Shown: piece after piece, positions 1 to 10,576 of the stretch
Layout of the letters: every line of letters begins with the position of its first letter
Numbering within the stretch: the stretch's first letter is position 1
Origin: Lunularia cruciata
Lineage: Eukaryota > Streptophyta > Marchantiopsida > Lunulariales > Lunulariaceae
NCBI GenBank assembly: GCA_948567375.1
Contig: OX419761.1
Span: 38,442,501-38,506,500 of the forward strand
Reading direction: 5' to 3'
DNA: 64,000 bases
Program-made: the position numbers and the translations under genes
Notes under the pieces: generated by a model
Told to the model about the DNA's origin: nothing
What the model saw: the letters and a program-made list of their open reading frames with translations, nothing else
The model's database searches: none

Positions 1-33
1 TCCTCCTTGTTCAATGCTTTCCCTTTGATTTCA

Positions 34-167
34 ATGAATCTTCCTACTCGCTCGATGGTTTCCTCTGCTTTCACTTCCAGAAGTGTCCTCTGTTCCTGCT
101 GGAAAGGGCTCGCGTCCTTTCTTACAGGGATGCTGCTCATGTTCAGTGCGGATGCTGCTCATGGAAT
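34..167 (+). CDS. Tentative first coding exon of ORANGE (plastid transit peptide)
   Basis: The reading frame is open from the window start to a stop at 169-171, with ATG codons at 34 and 55. The encoded start (MNLPTRSMVSSAFTSRS) is rich in Ser, Thr and Arg and poor in acidic residues, as expected of a chloroplast transit peptide. A possible donor (AAT|GTATTA) after base 167 leaves two bases of a codon, which is the phase needed by the next well-supported exon at 707. The donor is weak and transit peptides are not conserved, so this exon is a phase-consistent guess. The true first exon could lie elsewhere in the 5' region or before the window. Confidence 0.35.
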
Positions 168-299
168 GTATTAAATTTTGCTTCTGCTTAATAACGATTT
201 CGCTCAGGTTCCATTCTGTATTCACTTGCTTAGATCACCTTCCCTTCATTTCGCATCCCTTTCTCGCTTGCATTGGCTGCTTTCATACGCATGTTTCCT

Positions 300-352
300 G
301 TTCGGTCCTAAGTGAGTTCTGGATCCCCCGTTCGGAGAACGGCTTCTGCTCC
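300..352 (+). repeat. Hairpin motif copy 1, 5' region of OR
   Basis: The sequence contains GAGTTCTGGATCC followed by the stem CCGTTC, triloop GGA and stem GAACGG, then CTTCTGCTCC. Related copies lie at about 55745-55790 and 56115-56165 on the minus strand, inside an intron of the BCKDH-E2 gene. All three read in the sense direction of their host gene. Confidence 0.6.
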
Positions 353-706
353 CGTTTCTCAAATATTATTATCATGGGTAGAAGAAAAGGACGGCAACCG
401 GAGATTGACACAACATCTTTGTTAACCTTCAAGAACCAACGTGTAATCCCTTGGAAGAACCTGATGCAGAAATTTTGTAGCTGCTGTTACTTTTGTTAGT
501 ATATCAAGACGCAACTTGTAAATTAGACTTTTGACATGCTTGTTCGTCTTATAATCCCTTTTTGGAAGCATTGTACTCAGCAGTATGGATAGCTGCATGT
601 CCCGGGGAACATTGAACCCACTCTTTCCCTAGTATGTTATTTCCCCTTCTAAAGATGGTCGTAGTGTTTCAGCGCTAGTTTAATTAGCTCTTATCTGAGT
701 GTGCAG

Positions 707-2953
707 AGGAGACGACGGGCCGTCGAGTGACAGCAGCTTTTGCATCATTGAGGGTCGTGATACAGTCCTGGATTTTGCACCTATGCAGCTTCAAGAGATT
801 CGTGATCATATCAACATGAGACGGAACAAGATCTTTTTGCTCATGGAAGAGGTATTTCTCGCCTCATCTTCTGTATGCGACAAGATATTGGCACTTCGAA
901 CTGTGGGTTCCTTCGAAAGGTGTCGGTGATAAACCAAATGTATAAAGTAGGACATTCACTATACGTTTGTCCTGAGTTGTTGATTACTAGTTTGTCCTGA
1001 GTTGCGTTGAGACCATTTTCGTGGCCACTGCGACATCGTCAGGTGAGGAGATTAAGAATTCAGCAGCGAATCAAGAATGCAGATCAAGGGAATGTTTTGG
1101 ATGAAGAGGAAGAGGACGAATCGCCCGAGTTTCCATCCTCCATTCCTTTCCTTCCTCCTCTGGTAAGTAATGGTTCATTCATACGTTGCTACAATTTCAG
1201 ACGTCTTACTTACCATTTGGCGTGAAAGTAGCCATTCAGTGCGCGCATCATTGAGACTTATCAGTTCAACGAGCTTGATACAGAACCTGTGCTTCCCTTA
1301 CAACGCAGAGCTGCCATGATTTATTGTCAGCTTCCCTAGTTGAGCTGAGAGCACGACAATTGTGTCTCTGAGAGTGTAGTTAATTTTGTTCACACGTTGA
1401 TGTCTTACTTGGGAAGCTCTTGACTTAGTTGACTGATAATGCTTCTTGCTATTTTTTCAGACGTCAGCAACACTGAAGCAGTACTATGCTACCTGCTTCG
1501 CTTTGATTACTGGAATCATGCTCTTTGCTGGCTTGCTATCGCCAATTGTGAGATCCATTTCCTGACCAAAAGTTACTAGTGTGCCACGACCAAAACAATA
1601 AATTATTAGCGAAATAAGAAACAACTTACATGGACAACTAAGATGAAGTCTAGTGCGCCTGTGGCCATCTCCCTTATCGTTATTCACCAATCTGCGTTGT
1701 CATTGATAAATTTTCGCAGGGGAGTATTACCTCGTTAAGGAAGTCAATAAGTAACACCGTCCTTTGGCACATGCGCAGCTAGAGCTGAAGCTGGGAATTG
1801 GTGGCACGTCGTATGAAGATTTTATTCGTGGCATGCACTTGCCTCTGCAGTTAAGGTATGATGCTGTTTGTTGACCACACTAGTCCAGGCGTTGTGATCT
1901 GTGGCTACTTGGGTAGGACAAGCATCTAACGCTTAGACAAGCTCTCAGCACATGCTTTGGTTTGTAAGATCCGGTCGCAAGCGAGTTTCGCGGTCTGACC
2001 TCTATGTTTACAGAACTTTCTAACGTGATTTGCTTCCGTGATGTTTGCAGTGAGGTAGATCCCATCGTAGCATCCTTCTCCGGTGGAGCAGTAGGTGTTA
2101 TAACGTCATTAATGGTTGTGGAGATCAACAATGTGAAGCAGCAAGAGCAGAAGCGTTGCAGATACTGTCATGGAACAGGTATGATACACGTCCTTACAAA
2201 CGTGTGTACTCACTCTCAAAGCTGGTTCATTTTAGTTCCCTACTTAGAAAACTCTAAATCATAAAGACGAAAATATCAGCAATGGAGGTAGTGTTCTAAC
2301 GTATCAGCCACCTCCCGTTGGTTTTCCAGGGTACTTGGCTTGTGCGCGGTGCTCGGGCTCTGGATCGCTTATAGTTGCAGAGCCTCTCATATCCGCTAAT
2401 GCGCATACGGAGAGAGGACTACAGGTCCCAACCTCTAAAAGGTGTTCAACATGTGCAGGGGCTGCCAAGGTAAAGTATTTTTCCCAATCACTTCTTGATA
2501 GGTTCTGGACTGGCTGTTCTTCTAAGACCAGTAACAAAGGCAAAACATATGAATATTCATTTGGCCTACGGCGTTCAGTGGCAATTGTCTGACTACCAGG
2601 ACTCTATTGCTGTGGTTAGCAGTAAAGATATCATGCATATTTGCAAAGTGTTGTGGGCTGCGGGTTCCCAGACCGACCTTATGTACGCTATGTTTAGATT
2701 GTCATCTCGTGCTCTGTCTTATGACGTCTTGTGATTAGATTTGTTAAGAAATACAAGTTAGAAAGTCAGTATATCTCACGAGATTTCCAATTACGCTTAT
2801 GCCCTCCAACTATTATGAGACTTTACTTGCGTACACCTTTACATCTTTATTACATGTTTCCTGCATTGATTCCAGGTAATGTGTCCTACCTGCCTCTGCA
2901 CCGGCATGGAGTTGGCTAGTGAGCACGATCCTAGAATTGATCCTTTCGATTAA
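707..2953 (+). CDS. OR: ORANGE protein, plastid DnaJ-type zinc-finger chaperone (exons 2-8)
   Basis: Exons at 707-851, 1043-1162, 1461-1547, 1779-1855, 2051-2178, 2330-2469 and 2876-2953 join in phase to about 257 residues ending in TAA. They match the plant ORANGE family throughout: FCIIEG near the start, RRNKIFLLMEEV, two hydrophobic segments (one around ALITGIMLFAGLL, one around VASFSGGAVGVITSLMVVEI), then four CxxC motifs (CRYC, CARC, CSTC, CPTC) forming the DnaJ-like cysteine-rich domain, and the family ending EHDPRIDPFD. All introns are GT..AG. In the family, OR sits in plastid membranes, protects phytoene synthase post-translationally and promotes carotenoid build-up and chromoplast formation. 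No J domain is present, as is normal here. Whether this is the OR or the OR-like paralogue cannot be decided from the sequence. The N-terminal exon is uncertain (see 34-167). Confidence 0.93.
965..1016 (+). repeat. Short tandem duplication in OR intron
   Basis: The 15-base string GTTTGTCCTGAGTTG occurs twice, about 26 bases apart, just before the exon starting at 1043. It is a local duplication in an intron with no evident function. Confidence 0.6.
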
Positions 2954-5199
2954 AATGGCGAAATGTCCAGAGAAGATAGGATATCATCTAACATATACTA
3001 GGGGGCCGTGTTGCGGTCGAATATTTATTATTGTAACAGTACTAGAACTCAGCTCCGATTTCTATTCTGAGGGTCGCAATACTTCCGCTCCAGTAGCTCT
3101 CGAGCGTGTGAGTTTCAAGCGCTAGAAGTTTGTTCCTTGTATCAGTATGCTATTCAAACACCGTAAGGGCACTAGTACTGAAAAGTACTATTGATGGTTT
3201 CTTCGTCCTTGCGCAAGTATTGTCGAACCTGCTTCAATCTTGTCCCACGTGATAGATAGCTATTGATGGTTTTAACATCTTGGAGTAGAGAGGAACATCG
3301 TCTCTGGACACCGTGCAGTGGATGATTTTTACGAGTCACCCCGAGGTCAAACGACTACCATCGATCGTGTGGGAATGTTCTTGAGTACCTGTTGATCTCA
3401 GGTATTTACCTGGGAATTGTCAACCCGAACTCCCTGTATGGGAATGTGCGATTTAGACACAAGTGCATGCAATGCTATTTATTGTGACTGCCATGATTAC
3501 TGGTAGGTGACACCAAGTTTATCGTTCGGAGATTAGTCCCGCCTCTAAAGTCAGAACTAAAGAATGTTTGTCGTCACAGAAGTTATGAGATTATCCCGCT
3601 ATTAGATTACACTATCACAACAAAACCGTGACGAATAAGTAATGATTGGTTTGAACTGAATCATCAGTACACCAAGAGGTTTGCGGGTCATGTAACGTCG
3701 ATGATACACGAATCGTGAAAGCAGTTAATGCATCGGCGAGTTCCGTGGACGGGTTTAATTGAGGGTATTGTGCACTGCTAACAGAAGGTGAGTACATGAA
3801 GAGGACAAGTGCGAAAAATTCTCACCGAGTACAGAGTGAAATAACTGGCCCACGACATATGTATGTGATGCACAAACACTGTTAAGCAAACAAGGAATGG
3901 TCCCGTGGACCGTCCTCTCGTAAGTGTCAATGAAATGATTGATAATCGTCAATTATGCTGCTCGCGTTCATAGTTACGATCCTTGGACATTTCGTCCACA
4001 TGATCATCAAATGAGTGGGTTACGCAGCGGTGATGATCATGCTGGATACGGATTATCATGACAACCGGATTTGAATCCGATCAGGATCCATGATCAACAA
4101 CCTCTGTTTCATTTGGCCTCATCGACAAAAGAGAAAGAAGCATGATTTGTTCGACGCCGAGACATGTTGTGATGGCAAGAGCCACAATGGCCGGCCAAGT
4201 GGAACAGTATGAAGCTTGTGGAGAATCGCCTGCGTTTCGGGATGCTTCTAATTGGGTGTATCCAACACAATAACCAGGAAACTTTGTACCACTATGGCCT
4301 CATAACCATATCGAGGATCTTTCCCTGATGTAAAACCGTTGTTCTTGGATTGCCCCCTACTCAAATTTTGATTCATTATTGTTGTTTCTGCCTATCCCTT
4401 AAAAAGTCGCAGTACGACTCTTCCTGCCGGCCCATTATATCTCTAAGCCCAAGAAGAAAGCAGATTAGAGAGAAAACGTGCGTCAAGACCCAATCTGAAC
4501 TCCATCTGACTGATGCGTGGTTGAGTGACAAAGCAAAGGGTGACCACATAGAACAGAAGACTTCCTCTTATTAACGAAAGTTACTACCAAATAAGAATTC
4601 TAACCCTGCAAAGCAGTGTAGCGATGCAATTGTAGATCCTAGATGTCTCCCTGAATCCACATGTTAAGGACATCTAGCATGAAACTTCCGGTTCACTCAT
4701 AGGGAAATACGACTTATCTTGTTGGAAAGACTTCCCCGTAGATTTAATAATCGTTCCGCTGACTGCCTGTCAGCGGCTGCTGCATACGAGAAGCTGCCTC
4801 CCTGAAGCTTATGGTGAATCACATTCTGCTAGTTGTAATAGTAATAATACATGCATAAATTTGGAGGAGAACACTTGCACTCTGTCAATATCTTCAATGG
4901 ATCCATCAGGAAACTCCAAATGATGCCGTTCAGGACAAGATGCCACGATGATAGACTAGGGTAGCTACCTTCGACATTCTAGATATGAGCCCTGTTGTGC
5001 ACGGGGAACTGTAACATACCGGTGAGCCAGGCCCAGCCTTGCAGTCAAGGGTAGAATCTCAGGATCATGCGACAATTCTGCCATATTCAGAAGTCTCTGC
5101 TTTTCTTGAGAGACGGCAGCAATTGACTCGAGGAAGTTAAGAGCTTCTCATCACACGAGGAAAGCACCAGACTAGCCACATAAAGTGCGAAGCAATCTG

Positions 5200-5233
5200 A
5201 AAGCGAGCACATAATATATTCTGTGCTCGCTTT
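5200..5233. repeat. Perfect 12-bp inverted repeat
   Basis: AAAGCGAGCACA at 5200-5211 and its exact reverse complement at 5222-5233 are separated by 10 A+T-rich bases. On the plus strand the second arm runs into TTTT. This is a hairpin between genes with no known function. Confidence 0.75.
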
Positions 5234-5302
5234 TATTTACAGGGAAGAACCTTCTTCGATTAAGTTGGTTAGTTGGTGGACTACTTTTAGTCGTTATACT
5301 AT

Positions 5303-5324
5303 GATGGGGTCTTCCCATCCTTCG
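5303..5324 (+). repeat. Dispersed motif GATGGGG..CCATCCTTC
   Basis: A roughly 21-base motif (GATGGGGTCTTCCCATCCTT) recurs with small changes at 50619-50639 and about 28140-28168 in the same orientation, and inverted at about 35761-35785 and 49530-49557. It is probably a terminal or otherwise conserved part of a dispersed repeat family. Confidence 0.55.
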
Positions 5325-7863
5325 TGTTTTCTGCGCGGTCGCCCTTTCTCTATACAACTGAAATACATTTACTGTAGTATAGTATAGTGACAAGTAATAC
5401 GTGCGCTATTGCACATGTAGACACAAGTGCACAGTACCATCATCAATCTAACGAAGGATGTAGGACGATGTCGCATGTCTAGACTCTGGGCGGTTAGGTT
5501 TCCAAGAAAAGCTCGGTAAATTGTTTCGTGCACTGCAGTGAAAGGAGAGACCTTCTGTAATTTCAGCTGTGCCGTGGACTCTGCAGCTCGCATGGCTCTG
5601 AGAACGATATTCCTCTGTTGGAGCTTGAAGACACAAGTGTGTCTCCAAGTTGAGTTATAACTTCTGAAAAGGATTATATAGCTGTAACGGGAGAGTGAAA
5701 AGCAGTTCAACAAAAGAGAAACCGAAAGCGCAAGAGCAAGTTTAGAATGACCGGAAATTCGGTGTAGACTCTGTTCTCCTCAGCTCTATCCTACCAGACA
5801 CATTATTCTCAACAACCCTGGTCCGAAAGTCTTCTTGAACGATCAACTTCGAGGCGGATATCATATGTGCTTTTAAGTTCAATAACCCCAATTGTGTTTC
5901 AAACATTAATCAGAGAGAAGAGAGCGTGCTACACTTTTGTCCTTTCTGACCGTCGTTCCTCAAACATGAAACTTTACAACTCATCATGCACAAGCAAAGC
6001 CGCATGCGATAGGGAGCCATCGCATTTGTCTTCCAGCCGATTCCTTATTAGAGCAGCGTAGATGCCTGCCAATTGTCGCTTGGTTCAGCAACACTCCAAT
6101 CTATGCAGGCAGGACTGGTACTTGCACCATCAGTCTAGGTCGAAGTTCTCCATGCCGATGGCACTGTAAAATTACTCTGAATAATAACAAATAGTTCATG
6201 GGAACCAAACGTTTGAACGAAATTCTGTGCTTGTCTCAACTTACTGCTCTACTTTCCCACATTACATTAGTTCCAACTAATAGAGCGGTGATTCTACCTT
6301 AAAATCAGTCTCTTAACGGAAAATGCTTCGACATCCCCTTCTGAACATCTGTGTACAGAGGGTGTTTGGCGGTAGCTCTTCTTTTCACAGTGTCCTCCAG
6401 TCACACTTACAAGAATCCTCGAAGGCAGCTTTATTCCAGTTACAGACAGTACAGCTCTCCACTCTCACCTCTTCTTCAACCTTGCCTCTAGAACCATTTT
6501 CGCACGAGCGGACGGATGCAAGGATGTCACAATGTACAGGTTCATCAGATTAATGACCCTGAATGTGGTCCACACTTTAAATTGTGTTGTTATTTCAACG
6601 TGTCGTATACCTGGCGGTTAAGACTACATGTACAGACATAGACATGTGCTATTAGTGTTGGACCAAATACGGCTGTTTCCATACTTTACCCCAAACACAT
6701 GGACTGAGACTCACCAGTTACAGCAACTAAGTATATGAGTCACAGTTTCTAGTCTACAAGAACAAAGAGAAATCCAGTGAATGATGGCACGCCGTCGCAG
6801 TGAAGATACAGTCAAGCTTCAACATTTCACGTGGCAATTCCTTTTCAATGAAATCTAAGACCCTTGTTAACTTGGTCATATCCTCTAGTGAGAGAACCGC
6901 TGCAATCTGCTTCGACATTGTTTACGGAACAGCACTGGGTTATACCTCAAGTGCGACCGCCTGAAGCGGGCAATAAGGTAAGGGTAACAACTGAAACATC
7001 TTGAAGACAAATGATACATTTTACATGAATGCAAGACTTAAAACATTCTTGTAGCGGAAAGAAAGAAACTCCCTCTCCGTTTCGAATTCTGGGGAAAAAC
7101 CTAGTTCCATGCGAAAGTGCGAGCACCTGCAGAGTGATGGACCGCAGGCATCAGAGCGCAGGAAATATATGTCGCTTACCACTCCACTCTGCCCTCACTC
7201 CCTTTAGTTGACTAATCTGTACATGTTCACCGCAGAAGCCCATAAGGTATGAATGAAGATCTGTTAGGGTTTGTGAATTTTCTCCATGTACATGTGTTCA
7301 TGTCCTCTCTATCCCAGGTCCAAAGGTGAAGACCCGCATCGGTACACTTCCGAAACATTCCCCCCCTCTTCTCACTCCCCTACTCCCATTTCTAAACCCT
7401 CACTTCACAGTCATCCCAATCCCACTACTTTCTTAAGTCCTCACCGTCTCACACTACTTCACAAGCATGCCCTGCAGAGGGCTTTCAGTGCTATACGACA
7501 GAGGTCGAGTAGTTTCCCTATGTACATCCTCAGAGGTAGCTCCTTAGTGGAGAAGAGATGGCGATCTCTCTCTACAGGGAAATTTGAGACCCCGCAGAAG
7601 ACCTCTATTATCCGTTTTCTCATCATTTCTGCTCTGCTCGGGTTCCACCACTTGTACCGCTCTTGGTTCTTTCTGAAGGTCCAAACGGAGCTGGAGTCGT
7701 ATCCGCTCCCTTCGCAGCCACCGGTCTCAGCTCTGTAATAACTCGCGAAATAAGTCCCTTCTTCCAGAATGGCTTAATAGAACCTTTGAGTTCCTAGACA
7801 GATCTACCAAGTGACCGCCTCGTTGAAGTCAATAACCTGTATTACGATAGCAAGGATGTGGGA

Positions 7864-8649
7864 TCACAAGGAAGAGATGAACTTGCGGAGGTGCCGGATG
7901 TACTCGGGATAGTACTCCAGATTGCAATGACCGCCACCTTTCAACCATAAGGGCTCATACTTCACTTCACACAGATCCCAGAGCTGCTTCCCATGTGTCC
8001 ATTCTACAACCTCGTCCGCTGTTCCGTGCATCACGAGCACAGGGCACTTGACAAATTTAATCTTGTCAATATTCTTAAAGATGTCACACCAGTACGTCCT
8101 CTTAACGGGGTACATCACTCGCAGACCTGAGAGAATAGGGCTATGCAATATTACCGCACGCAGGTCCTGATGCTTCATTGCAAGATCTAATGTGGGACCG
8201 CTTCCCACGGATTGTCCGTAGAGGACTACATTTTCTGGCTTAGTACCATAATCCCGATCCAAGCATTCAAATGCCGCCCTGATGTCGGCATATGTGTTCT
8301 CCTCACTTGGCTTCCCAGTAGAGGCTCCATAACCCGAATAGTCATAACCGAGAACATTAACCCGTAAATGAGCACTCAGTTCGACAAAAAGTTCGTGCAT
8401 CTGCCCCAAATCGGCAGCGTTTCCATGAGAATAGAGCAAGGTAAGATTTGCGGTAGGACAGCGTACATAAAGTGCTACAATATCCTGTTTTCGATCAGTA
8501 CGCAACCACTTCACTTCCACATTTTCTCTAGGATTGACATCAGACAGGCAAAACTTGCCAGTCTGATCATCTTTGATTACTTTGTAAGAAGGCGGCGTCG
8601 GAGGAAAAAAAGCGAATCTAGCTGCAACCGATGAAGTCACCGCTCCCAT
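7864..8649 (-). CDS. ABHD17-type alpha/beta hydrolase (candidate protein depalmitoylase)
   Basis: This is one uninterrupted 261-residue frame. [10 protein letters not shown] (about residues 75-84) supplies the oxyanion-hole region, GQSVGSG holds the nucleophile Ser147, Asp212 lies in HGTADEVV and His241 in GGGHCNLE, so the full Ser-Asp-His triad is present. The family signatures [15 protein letters not shown] and DIFKNIDKI are intact. Animal ABHD17 enzymes remove palmitate from membrane proteins; plant members are less studied, so substrate and reaction here are inferred. The N terminus MGAVTSS fits the MGxxxS N-myristoylation pattern, suggesting membrane attachment. The protein stops soon after the hydrolase domain (KFISSL), whereas several flowering-plant relatives have a C-terminal extension. 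A possible splice acceptor (GATACCAG) just before the start codon suggests an intron in the 5' leader. Confidence 0.9.
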   Translation of the reverse strand: MGAVTSSVAARFAFFPPTPPSYKVIKDDQTGKFCLSDVNPRENVEVKWLRTDRKQDIVALYVRCPTANLTLLYSHGNAADLGQMHELFVELSAHLRVNVLGYDYSGYGASTGKPSEENTYADIRAAFECLDRDYGTKPENVVLYGQSVGSGPTLDLAMKHQDLRAVILHSPILSGLRVMYPVKRTYWCDIFKNIDKIKFVKCPVLVMHGTADEVVEWTHGKQLWDLCEVKYEPLWLKGGGHCNLEYYPEYIRHLRKFISSL

Positions 8650-9463
8650 CGATCACCTCCTGGTATCCCCTAAAACTGGCAGCTATGTGTATGATCAAAC
8701 TAAAGATGGTAAGCAACTCGAGTGTCGACACGCGCAAGTAATCTCCTTGAGCAAATTCCTACCAATATGATTCTTCACCCCGCGGTTCCACCACCATCGC
8801 CTGGCTGAACCTAAAAACGGTAAGACTACCGATCGACCTCAACAGACCGATACGACTTACCCAAATGGTCTACTCTCCCTCGTACATGTTCTTTGAAACA
8901 TAAACTGCGTCTCCTATCTACTCCGCCTGCTCGCTGCTCTAATCTTCCTCCACCAAGACCAAGACCGCTCTCTCTTCCCGTCAGTCAAGACCACAGACAC
9001 ACATCAAACCTGCTTCTCCAGACGACAGTTGCAACCCCTCGACTCGTACATCTTCTCCTCCAGTAAGTTCCCTGCCCTTCCCTTGATACCACCAGCGCCT
9101 GGCGAGCGCAACCAACTACAGGAAGTTCCCTCCGGGGTCGGTCGTTCGTGGGAACTTTGCAACTGTAAGTTGGAAAAATGAGAGACCGGATTGACCGAAC
9201 GATGAAACTAGGCACGAAACTAAAGACAGTTGCAAACTCTGGCCTCGTGCAAAGCTTCTGAATCAGAACTGAGCAGAGATAACAACAAAGCCAATTGCAA
9301 AAGTAGCTTCTTCTTAGCTCGAACCTTTTACCCCTCTCCCTCATCTCACTTCACTCCGACTCGACTCAACCCGACCCAACCATCACCTCCTGCCATGGTA
9401 TTCTACCCGCAATGCCTGGCTGTCCGCCTTGCCCTTCCTACTGTCCTTCGTAGCTTGACTTTT

Positions 9464-9500
9464 GCTGGGCTGGGCTGGGCTGGGCTTGGCTTGGCGTGGC
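9464..9500 (+). repeat. GCTGG/GCTTG minisatellite
   Basis: About seven tandem units of GGGCT grading into GGCTT and GGCGT lie in the presumed leader/promoter region upstream of the minus-strand hydrolase gene. Confidence 0.8.
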
Positions 9501-10549
9501 AGAAAAGATGGTGGAGGACGAAGGAGAGGAATCATAGCAGACGGAAAGCGGAGAGAGAACGACGATTGAGGCGAGCAAACTCACCGTGTGAACCCTAGCA
9601 GAAATGGTCTCATCGCACTCGCTCCACATTAAGAAGGGATTTCCCCTTTCCGCTCCTCGATGTGCCCGCCCGGGAGCCAATGCACTTTCAGCTCCTCCTC
9701 CTACTTGTAGATATCAGAAGAGGGTCTCCTCCGGTCGGTCCTTTTGTCAGGCCAGTGGGTCGTGCCGTCGTCGGTCGTTGTGGTGACTACTTCTAGGAAC
9801 CACGACACCCCGCCACTTTCAAATCCGTTCTTCTCCCTCGGTTACTTGTGCCGTTCGTCCGAGATGCTACATACTGTGCATCGTACTGCTGCCTCCTTCA
9901 TTAGGATCGAGAGATCTCTCGACTTTGCATGACGTCTGGTGACGCGTGTCAGTGCATGACCGGATGTTGCGATTCAAAGCTTCCTCCGGCCGTAAGACGT
10001 CAAATCAACGTCTTGCGGCACATGATAAACTGCGCTGGAAAACCATTTCAGGAACCTGTAAACCTGTAAACTGTGCTGGCTAACGCCTTGACGTGCAGGT
10101 TTCTCTCCAGTAATGTCGGCATTTTGAAATGTTTTCCGTTTTCGCGGGTGTTCCCCGGAATCCTCAGGGAAAGATTTATCTTTTTCATGTCGCAAATGGT
10201 CCAAACTGTGCCATGAGAACTGCGCTATGGCTGTCGCCGGTTCTTCGACCACTACCGCACTGGGATTGTCTCAGAAGATCAGGCTATCATAAAGGCTTAA
10301 ATGGTAGGTCGCAGCCAAATTCGCGCCTTTTGTATGTTGCGCTCAGCAAAGCAAGGATAAATGAGCACTCCTAGATTCCCATTGCCTCCTACTTCACGCC
10401 GAATTGGATGTTTAGCGACTTCCTCTTGTCGTCGTTCTCAGTTGGACCTACGGTACCATACCAACACAGCGGTCAAGGAGGGTCTACTTTACTCCGTCAT
10501 TTCTACACTTCCCGCCATACCCACAGTCATCAGCAGACGTCCGTGGCGA

Positions 10550-10576
10550 CCAGCTTTTACCACTGGTAAAAGCTGG
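10550..10576. repeat. Perfect 13-bp palindrome with 1-base centre
   Basis: CCAGCTTTTACCA is followed by a single C and then its exact reverse complement TGGTAAAAGCTGG. It lies in an intergenic region without recognised genes. Confidence 0.85.

Larger units (their letters stand above)
2954..7863. other. Intergenic stretch with no recognisable gene
   Basis: Only short open frames lie here, none with recognisable protein similarity or a convincing exon chain. The first few hundred bases are the expected 3' UTR of OR, and the last few hundred (pyrimidine-rich on the plus strand) the expected 3' UTR of the hydrolase gene on the minus strand. The stretch holds a 12-bp hairpin at 5200-5233 and a dispersed 21-base motif at 5303. 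Confidence 0.6.

Noticed and set aside
83-499. 138-residue plus-strand open frame before OR
   Set aside because: Its start is not in the frame of the OR exons, it overlaps the hairpin motif and T-rich intron-like sequence, and the translation resembles no protein.
7286-7738. 150-residue plus-strand frame with Ser/Pro-rich and Arg-rich parts resembling a targeting peptide
   Set aside because: It lies antisense in the probable 3' UTR of the hydrolase gene, and the composition follows from the C/T-rich strand.
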